The position numbers and the translations under genes are program-made. DNA of 23,190 bases from Gnetum montanum. Taxonomy: Eukaryota > Streptophyta > Gnetopsida > Gnetales > Gnetaceae. The notes beneath the pieces were generated by a model. That model did not search any database. It was not told the DNA's origin and was given only the letters and a program-made list of their open reading frames with translations. The stretch is taken from assembly GCA_015680685.1 (NCBI GenBank), contig MNCI01021501.1, positions 478,758 through 501,947 on the forward strand. The letters are read 5' to 3'. Below are positions 17,341-23,190 of this stretch, piece after piece. Each line of letters begins with the position of its first letter. Position 1 is the stretch's first letter.

Positions 17341-17431
17341 TGATGAGTCATGAATTGTTGGCTGCGATGTCGCACCCATGATATCATGTACGCAATATCA
17401 TGTATGCGATATCATAGCCTGACTCCTCATC

Positions 17432-17439
17432 TATAAATA
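17432..17439 (+). promoter_or_regulatory. TATA box of element B LTR
   Basis: TATAAATA preceded by CTCATC and followed by AGAGGTAGG, in the middle of the LTR and about 180 bp before the polyadenylation signal. Good match to plant promoters. Confidence 0.65.
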
Positions 17440-17612
17440 AGAGGTAGGAAGATTTGGTAAGAAGTTTTTAAAAAGTTAAGTTTTCAATAGTTTTTAGTAT
17501 GTTAGTTTTTCCTCTCAACCCCTTTCTCCCAGTGCATGCCTGCAGTGTGATGACTGTAATTGTATGACATCCTTATTCGAGTGTGACGTACTTGGACACA
17601 CACATGACCAGC

Positions 17613-17618
17613 AATAAA
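17613..17618 (+). terminator. Polyadenylation signal of element B LTR
   Basis: AATAAA in the context CAGCAATAAAGATTGAG, followed after about 20 bp by TTCATCATTGTAGCA, a plausible cleavage region. The order TATA box then AATAAA within one LTR is as expected. Confidence 0.5.
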
Positions 17619-17698
17619 GATTGAGATTACTTCATCATTGTAGCATCCACTTAGTTTAATTATTTAATTTTTATTTAATTTCAAAAAAAATATTAAAA

Positions 17699-18281
17699 AT
17701 TTGGTGCATTCTCTAAAGTACCCTAACTTCGATAGGCCGCGAAATCACATACGTGATATTGTGTTCCAAATATATATATATATATGTGAGGCCCCCCCTA
17801 TGCTAATCAACATCATTTGCAACTATTCACGTGGGTGAAGTTTTTCAAATTCCTCTCTATGAATCGCGATTATGCGTCCCTTGCTTTCATATCCATAACT
17901 CGCTCGCTGGTACTCTGATTTTCATTCCGTTTGAATCTACTTGAACTTAGAGTGTTCAGCCTAGTCGTGGGGGAGGGGCACATGCTAAATAGTGCATAAA
18001 TGTTTTTAAAATTTTTCATCGCTCAAAGGAAATTACTAAGGATAATTAGTTATAAAATTAAGGATAAATGAGCCAAAAAAATTTTATCTCCTTAGTTATA
18101 CTAGGAAACTAGATTTGGAAACCACCTAAGCAAAGAGGATTCAATATTATAATCTTTCGGGGACATTTTCTCCTAATAAATAATGCCACATGGAGATAAA
18201 TAAAATTCATTAAGGCAAGCAATAAGGTATAACCTAACTTTGATAACAACCTTACTAACGATTGGCCCTGTGTGATTGTAG
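17699..18281. other. Leader of element B with candidate primer-binding site
   Basis: TTGGTGCATTCTCTAAAG at 17701-17718 follows the LTR and is the best primer-binding-site candidate, though I cannot assign a tRNA. A (TA)n tract lies at about 17770-17785. The rest is unique non-coding sequence ending TGTGATTGTAG|ATGGCC at the start of the ORF. Confidence 0.5.
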
Positions 18282-20627
18282 ATGGCCCCGAAACACAGAC
18301 AACAGGAAGGTCCTGCTCAAGGTGGGATTAAGTGACCTAGGAGAGGTAAAGGACAAGTTCATGTCAAACAATATGTAGAGTAGGAGGAACAATTATTTAG
18401 TATCCACCAAGAAGACCTTGCCACTGTACAATCAAGGCAGGCGGAAGGAGGAGATGCTATTGCGTCTGAACAGGGATGACATCTCACGTTGCCCCAGGAT
18501 TGTGTTCAGGCCATCCATGAAAGGTCCAAATTTACTACAGTGATCATGGAATTAAACTTTGGACCTTTCATAGAATTTTCTCTGGAGGCCGTTAGGGATC
18601 ACCTCAAAGGATCCCCATTATGGCCTACCCTCTCTGAAAGTGGTGCCTGGTACTTAGGGGAAATGTACCAATTTTGGCACAACAAAGAAAAAGACACCAT
18701 GGTTAACATTCGTGGTGTGACTGTTGATTTCTATATTCAAGCCATTTTATAAGTATTAAACCTTCTAAATATAGGGCCAAAGGTTGCTCAGTTTTCTACC
18801 TGCTTAGACCCTGATGCATGACGAGTTTGGTTAGACAGGGCATACGGCAAGGAAGATAAGACCTATGGGGAGTTTATGATGAAAGAGAAGATTTATTTCA
18901 AAATAGGGACTTATCACATATTTCCCACAAAAGGTTTAAAAATAATTTCAACAACTACAGCAAGAGGATGTGCAATGTTGATGGGAAAGGTTAATGCTAA
19001 CCTACCTCATCTATATTTTACGGAGATCCTAAGGCGGTTTGAAGAACAGAAGACAAGGAAGTTTGCATTGCCCTTCCCTTGTCTTATCAGGAAGCTATGC
19101 AGACATGCTGATATTAGAGGATGGCATGAACATGAGGATGTACTTGACACAATCCTCACAATCCTGAAGCCTTCATGAGGAAACTCTAAGGAAACTCTGG
19201 TCAGGCCATCCATCCCCCAGGATTGTGTTCAGGCCATCCATGAAGGCCATCCATGAAGGCCATCCATGAGGAAACTCTGGTCAGTACCTTAATGACTTGT
19301 GGAACATGAGGATGTACTTGACTGATTACTACAAATAAGATAGGTAATGATGTTCTTTTTTGACATCCCACAGGATGTTATAGCAATACAATCAGATCTC
19401 ATTTCCACCAAAGGGAAGCTGTTCATGACAGAGATGAGGGCCGAGCATGCTGAAGAAGAAGTGCAAAGATTACAAGAAAGGCTCATGACCCTACAAGCAG
19501 CGCAGCAGGATCCTTCTCAATTTGTTCTTGCAGACCAGCTGGACACTTTCAGAACTAAGCAACTTAATAAATTTTTGATAGAGAATAAAAGGGTGGTGGA
19601 TGAAAAAGAGAAGGTTATTTGGGATGCCTGTATAGCACAAGTGTAAACTTACATGCATGTCAAAACACTCAAAACCTTACAAGAAGAGAATAAACAACTT
19701 GTTGCTGACAACCTTCGATTGACCTCTATGGAGAAACAAAAGAATTTTCTCAAGGAACATTTTCAGCAATTGTGAGAATAACTAATCAGGGTCAATCAGG
19801 ACATGAACCATTTAGCCAGGGAAAATCGAACCCTCTCGATGAAGGAGGTACACGCCATCCATCAGAAGACGACCATTGAAATAAGCGTGTGGAAGAATGA
19901 GGCTAAATGGCATGAGAAACTAAAGGAGAATTTCTGGGACTAGGTGGGGATGTATAAACAAATCATTGAAAAGGAGATCCATATGGCCAAGGCCCACATC
20001 AATGCTCTTAGTGCTCAACACACTAACTGGTGGGCCATATTCGACACATACACATTCATCCGCTAGGCAAAAGTTAAGAGTCAGGACCTACAGATTCAGG
20101 ACCTTACAGAGTACATGGAGTTGGCAAACTTGTAGTATGCCAACCTTGCCATGTTAACAGTAGGGTTCCTAAGAATAGAGCTCGAGCAATAGGTAGCCAC
20201 CACTTATGTCAAATATGAAACATAATTTGCAGAACATAAGAAAACATTGCAAAAATTGGAGGTTGAAAATTCTAAACTTGAGGTGCTTAAAGCAAGCTAC
20301 CAGGGGTAGAAAGGTATTGCAACAGACTTGGCTCAATGGCTCACAAATTTTCAAGAATAAAAAGACAAAGCTAGAGCCTACGAGGAGGAACGATGGATGT
20401 TTGCGGCTTGGTATATCAAAGCAAATAAAATGTTTCCACAACTACTATGCCCATGGGAGGTGCTGACTCCATCAAACATTGAAACATTAGCATGGATGGC
20501 ACAAAATCCCTGAACTGAAGAGGAGAAACTCTAGACCATACTTTGACGCCATCAAATCCCAAGACCTATTGTGCAAGACAAGGGAAAGGCACCCATGGAG
20601 GATCCACCATCACCAGGAACTACATGA
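18282..20627 (+). pseudogene. Element B ORF: plant-transposon-protein-like domain plus coiled coil, decayed
   Basis: Starts MAPKHRQQEGPAQGG at 18282. The first part (to about 19178) has FGPFIEFSLEAVRDHL, AWYLGEMYQFWHN, MVNIRGVTVDFYIQAIL, YGEFMMKEKIYFKIGTYHIF and KFALPFPCLIRKLCRHADI. This order resembles the 'putative plant transposon protein' domain found in many plant genomes. The LPFPSLI-x-RLC-like block is the most characteristic. From 19374 the product is a long coiled coil (EEEVQRLQERLMTLQAAQQD, KTLQEENKQLVADNLRL, KKTLQKLEVENSKLEVLKAS) with a Pro-rich tail (KGKAPMEDPPSPGTT). The same frame can be followed to 20627 through some twenty TAG, TGA and TAA stops with no frameshift, apart from a scrambled 19180-19373 segment that may include an intron (GT 19284, AG 19373). 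No protease or RT follows. Confidence 0.72.
19179..19330. repeat. Patchwork of local duplications inside the element B ORF
   Basis: CCCCAGGATTGTGTTCAGGCC with CATCCATGAA (about 19214-19243) copies 18492-18521. GGCCATCCATGA then repeats three times (to about 19269). AGGAAACTCTGGTCAG occurs at about 19190 and 19269. GAACATGAGGATGTACTTGAC at 19302-19322 copies 19129-19149. These small copied pieces sit between the two halves of the ORF. Confidence 0.8.
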
Positions 20628-20819
20628 GTTCCACCTAATTTTGTAGTTATAGGATTTTCTTTTGTGTTCTTCATGTTGTGTCTCAATTTTTTTCTGGTTC
20701 CACATTGTGGCATGAATCCATTCTAGTCAGTTAATAATCCCATACCTATCCATTGTGTAATCAATGGAGCTTATTCTCACTTTAACTCGAGGACGAATTT
20801 TCATTCAGTTGTGGGGGTA
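20628..20819 (+). other. 3' non-coding end of element B with polypurine-like tract
   Basis: After the ORF comes T-rich sequence and then CTCGAGGACGAATTTTCATTC followed by TGTGGGGGTA and the 3' LTR start. CTCGAGGACGA next to a G-rich tract and the LTR is a frequent arrangement at the 3' end of plant Ty3/gypsy elements, which supports B being gypsy-derived although it has no pol. Confidence 0.65.
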
Positions 20820-20869
20820 TGATGAGTCATGAATTGTTGGCCGCAATATCACACCCATGATATCACGTA
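20820..20869 (+). repeat. Truncated 3' LTR of element B
   Basis: Fifty bases matching the start of the 5' LTR (17341-17390) at 45 positions, then abrupt loss of similarity inside GATATCA(T/C)GTA. The remainder of the LTR, including its TATA box, is not found in the next 2.3 kb. The 3' LTR is therefore truncated or interrupted, and the target-site duplication cannot be tested. Confidence 0.8.
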
Positions 20870-21015
20870 GACATCTCCTTATAGATGTTTATTTTCAATA
20901 GTAGACATCTCCTTATAGATGTCCCACTATAGACATCTCATCTTCCAGTTAGACATCTCTCTTGAATTGAGGCCAATCTCAATTAGACATCCCAACTTCA
21001 AAGTAAACATCTACA
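20868..21015. repeat. Short TAGACATCT repeats with hairpin potential
   Basis: TAGACATCTCCTTATAGATGT occurs exactly twice (20868-20888 and 20902-20922). Shorter (T)AGACATC(T/C) copies follow near 20930, 20950 and 20984, and a variant TAAACATCT at 21004. Within the long form ACATCT and AGATGT are inverted around CCTTAT, giving a 6-bp hairpin. The first copy starts exactly where the element B LTR stops. Confidence 0.75.
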
Positions 21016-21300
21016 CTAGCTGTTTGGTAGTTGCATAAATTTTGAAGAGTTTTTGAAAACTCTAGAGCCATAAGATGATGTCAAAATCTTGGGAATTGTG
21101 CAAGCACTATTCATACATAAGCTCCTCATTGTCTATTCTATGTAATTCTATTCTTGCTCCTCATTGTAACATCATTTTCTTGATTGTAATTTGTACTAAG
21201 CTTCAAGTATAAGGACTTTTAAATTTAGTTACATTCTTTCCTTATTTCATTTATCTCTTTCTTGTAGCCATGCAGGATTGATGTGCTTCTTATGAGAAGG
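21016..21300. other. AT-rich non-coding stretch, no gene seen
   Basis: T-rich sequence with a duplicated TGCTCCTCATTGT / GCTCCTCATTGT word (about 21121 and 21155). It has the look of an LTR or 5' UTR but has no partner in the window. Confidence 0.35.
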
Positions 21301-21308
21301 ATCCATAT

Positions 21309-21516
21309 TGAGCTTGTTGGGATCCTATAGGATTGAGTGGTTTTGCAACATCAAAACACTTTGGAGCATAGCTCAATTATGTAAAGGTTGTGGGATCCTT
21401 GAAACCACATTCTAAGCTCGTTGGGACCTTGTGGGGTTGAGTGGTTTCCTAGTGAAAAACCAATCTAGGGTGGAGCTCAAAGCTTGTACAAGGTGTGGTG
21501 TCCTTTAAACCATATT
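21309..21516. repeat. Tandem pair of a module of about 105 bp
   Basis: Copy 1 (about 21309-21411) and copy 2 (about 21413-21516) share in order: GAGCT(T/C)GTTGGGA, GG(A/G)TTGAGTGGTTT, a TTTGGAGCATAGCTCAA / GGTGGAGCTCAAAG block, GTAAAGGTTGTGGGATCCTT / GTACAAGGTGTGGTGTCCTT and AAACCA(C/T)AT. This looks like an old duplication, possibly in the transcribed part of an unidentified LTR. Confidence 0.65.
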
Positions 21517-22240
21517 TTTTTGGAGAAACAAAGTTTCGACATATGCATAGATTCTACCTTTTGAGTGTGGACATACCCAAGTTGGGGAAACATGTAAAAT
21601 TTGGTGTGTTCATGTGGTTGGTGCAATTTTAATTTTGGAACTTTTTCAACCCTCCTTCTAAGTTCTCAATCCACACATACTACACATTCATAAAAATTTA
21701 TAACTTGTATAATTATTTTTAGAAAGATATTTTTGAATTATTAAGTCCAAATATTATGATTGGTACAATTTTCTTTCATTGTGTATAAATCCTTTCAACT
21801 ATTTGTAACTCATTTTAATATACAATACTTATAATTTTAAGAGCATTCTACTCTCAATATCTTTCTTTCTCCATAATCTCAAGATTTTTATTATTTAGAT
21901 AAAAAATGTTATCACATTTTATCATTTGTATTGGGATGATGGCATAGTATGGGTTATAAGAAGAACTTTTAATAATCACTTCCTTTATTTATTATAGTTA
22001 TGAAAATTTCTTACAAATTAAGATGTGAAAATAATTGCATGAGATTGGAACATTAATTATTCTTCTTCCTTCCCTATTAATTTTTCCTCCTTTATTAGTG
22101 CTAGTTAGATCTTTGGTTTCATGACCTTTAAATATTATTGTCAATATTTAAGTTTAAAACATGTTACTAGATCTTATATATCTCATTCTCTAGTTATATT
22201 TCAATAATTTCTTCATTAATGTAATCTTTTTCCCCTTGTA
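21517..22240. other. AT-rich sequence without recognisable genes
   Basis: Many stops in all frames and no tandem repeat or family motif. CAAGTTGGGGAAACATGTAAAATTTGGTG (21580-21605) has the flavour of an LTR/leader junction, but I cannot support a boundary. Confidence 0.35.
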
Positions 22241-22319
22241 TTTTTATAGAAATATCATAATGCTAGTGGTTCTTTCAAGTATATTACCAACATCAAACTA
22301 GAGTCCTTTAACCATCAAC

Positions 22320-22930
22320 TCTCCATTCAACTCTTAGAACATTTTCTCCACTTTCTTCAAGACATCAAATATCTCTTTCAAAATTACATACAACCTCTAG
22401 TTACTCTTAGATATTTCTTTTATTTTAGTAATCAAGTTATCCATTTTCTCCTCTTAACCTTATTAATTTATAAGGTTACTACTTCTACTTCTAATACTTT
22501 ATGAGTTTATTCTTTTCCAATGTCTAAGGCAATTTAACTACCTTCTTCTAGTTCCAAGTTCCATCTAGGTTTCTCACTTAACCATTTCTTAACTTAGTTT
22601 TTTTCAAAACCTTACTCTAACACTATGTCAAATTGATTACAATGATTAACATATTATTCCCACCAACATCTATATCAAAGTCATAATTACATTTCCATAG
22701 GTTTTACATTGAGATTTCATCTGTTATGTACAAAGGAATCATTTTTGTTTCATCTTGTGAAATTCTTATCTTTTGTTCAACTAACAAAATCATCATTCTA
22801 CCATGGGGTTTTTTTTGTAGTGTTGTATTCTTTGGTGCATTCTTACATAGTATTTTAAATTCATATTTCATGTGTTTTTTAAATCATTTGTTCCTCTGTC
22901 TAAGGAATCTTCTATTCTCACTCAACTCTT
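22320..22930 (-). pseudogene. Very weak minus-strand coding trace
   Basis: From 22930 the minus strand reads ELSENRRFLRQRNK, KKHMKYEFKILCKNAPKN, PHGRMMILLVEQKIRISQDE and TKMIPLYITDEISM in one frame with a single stop, then becomes stop-rich down to about 22320 (a later segment reads GENVLRVEWRVDG). The first 70 codons look protein-like but match no family I can name, and the region is AT-rich, so this may be chance. A plus-strand ORF at 22726-22932 is hydrophobic and less convincing. Confidence 0.25.
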
Positions 22931-23190
22931 GATGAGTGGCGAGGTACCCCTACACTCAACCATACGAAATAAGCGTAGCACATGCGATCCGGTCGAACTC
23001 CGCAGACTAAATGCCTAAACGGTCCATGGAACACTTGGGGTTAATCATTCGTTGTCTTCCCAGACTTACTTTTTGTTGTCACGGTGTATGGTTAAGTAAG
23101 TTCGAGGTATATGATTTTTATGGTCTTTTATGGTTTTTCTCCTATGCTATCAAGGTGAAGGGTTGAGAGAACTAACTAACTCTAACTAAG
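22931..23190. other. Composition change; edge of another repeat unit
   Basis: From about 22931 (TGATGAGTGGCGAGGTACCC) the sequence becomes clearly richer in GC, with CpG-containing words (GATCCGGTCGAACTCCGCAG), after 2 kb of AT-rich DNA. It starts with the same eight bases, TGATGAGT, as the element B LTR, but the similarity ends there. No ORF is seen. It is probably the end of a further mobile element continuing beyond the window. Confidence 0.4.

Larger units (their letters stand above)
17341..17698 (+). repeat. 5' LTR of element B
   Basis: It starts TGATGAGTCATGAATTGTTGG at 17341. The first 50 bp recur at 20820-20869 in the same orientation with 45 of 50 identical bases; all five differences are transitions. 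Inside are three short repeats of ATATCATGTAYGC type (17380-17417), a TATA box at 17432-17439 and an AATAAA at 17613-17618, in the order expected of U3-R-U5. The right end is uncertain. I place it near 17698, just before TTTGGTGCATTCTC, because plant gypsy elements often have a TTTGG...-type primer-binding site directly after the LTR. Confidence 0.75.

Noticed and set aside
22726-22932. Plus-strand hydrophobic ORF as a membrane peptide gene
   Set aside because: T-rich DNA gives Phe/Leu-rich text by chance; there is no start context, and the opposite strand looks slightly more coding.

Overview
This window looks like repeat-rich nuclear DNA from a land plant with a large genome. I cannot name the species. 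The evidence is layered, decayed LTR retrotransposons, short GT-AG introns, (TA)n tracts and A-rich tracts. I see no rRNA, tRNA, CRISPR array or bacterial-type operon, and no clearly intact gene.

Element A (about 1-15.9 kb, minus strand) is a decayed Ty3/gypsy retrotransposon, probably of the Tat/Ogre group. Read on the minus strand it has a putative 5' LTR (14041-15928), a primer-binding-like site (about 14021-14035), a leader with a 28/34-bp tandem repeat (13404-13700), a gag-like ORF (13383 down to about 11690) and an aspartic protease (about 11350-11030). These are followed by a roughly 6-kb interruption, then a pre-RT linker, reverse transcriptase, RNase H and integrase (4352 down to about 905). 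Its 3' LTR is not visible and probably lies left of the window. Tandem repeats of 30-40 bp built on the word AGTTTTA/AGTTTA occur after integrase, before RT and after protease.

The 6-kb interruption between protease and RT holds the most striking object: a plus-strand gene, antisense to pol, that can be read as eight exons (5072-9985). All seven introns are GT-AG and preserve frame, giving 1,099 codons with no exon frameshift. The frame contains ten premature stops, all TAG or TGA. I do not recognise the product. Its layout (basic N-terminus, alpha/beta-like core, acidic linkers, coiled coil, Gly/Pro tail) recalls the accessory ORFs called 'putative plant transposon protein', but this is inference.

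Element B (17341-20869, plus strand) is a pol-less LTR element. Its 5' LTR starts TGATGAGTCATGA and carries a TATA box and a polyadenylation signal. It has one decayed ORF (18282-20627) with a plant-transposon-protein-like domain and a long coiled coil, then a G-rich PPT-like tract and the first 50 bp of the 3' LTR. It interrupts an unidentified minus-strand Pro/Tyr/Gln-rich pseudogene (16313-17340).

The right end (20870-23190) is AT-rich repeat debris: short ACATCT/AGATGT hairpin repeats, a duplicated module of about 105 bp, a very weak minus-strand coding trace, and a sharp composition change near 22930.
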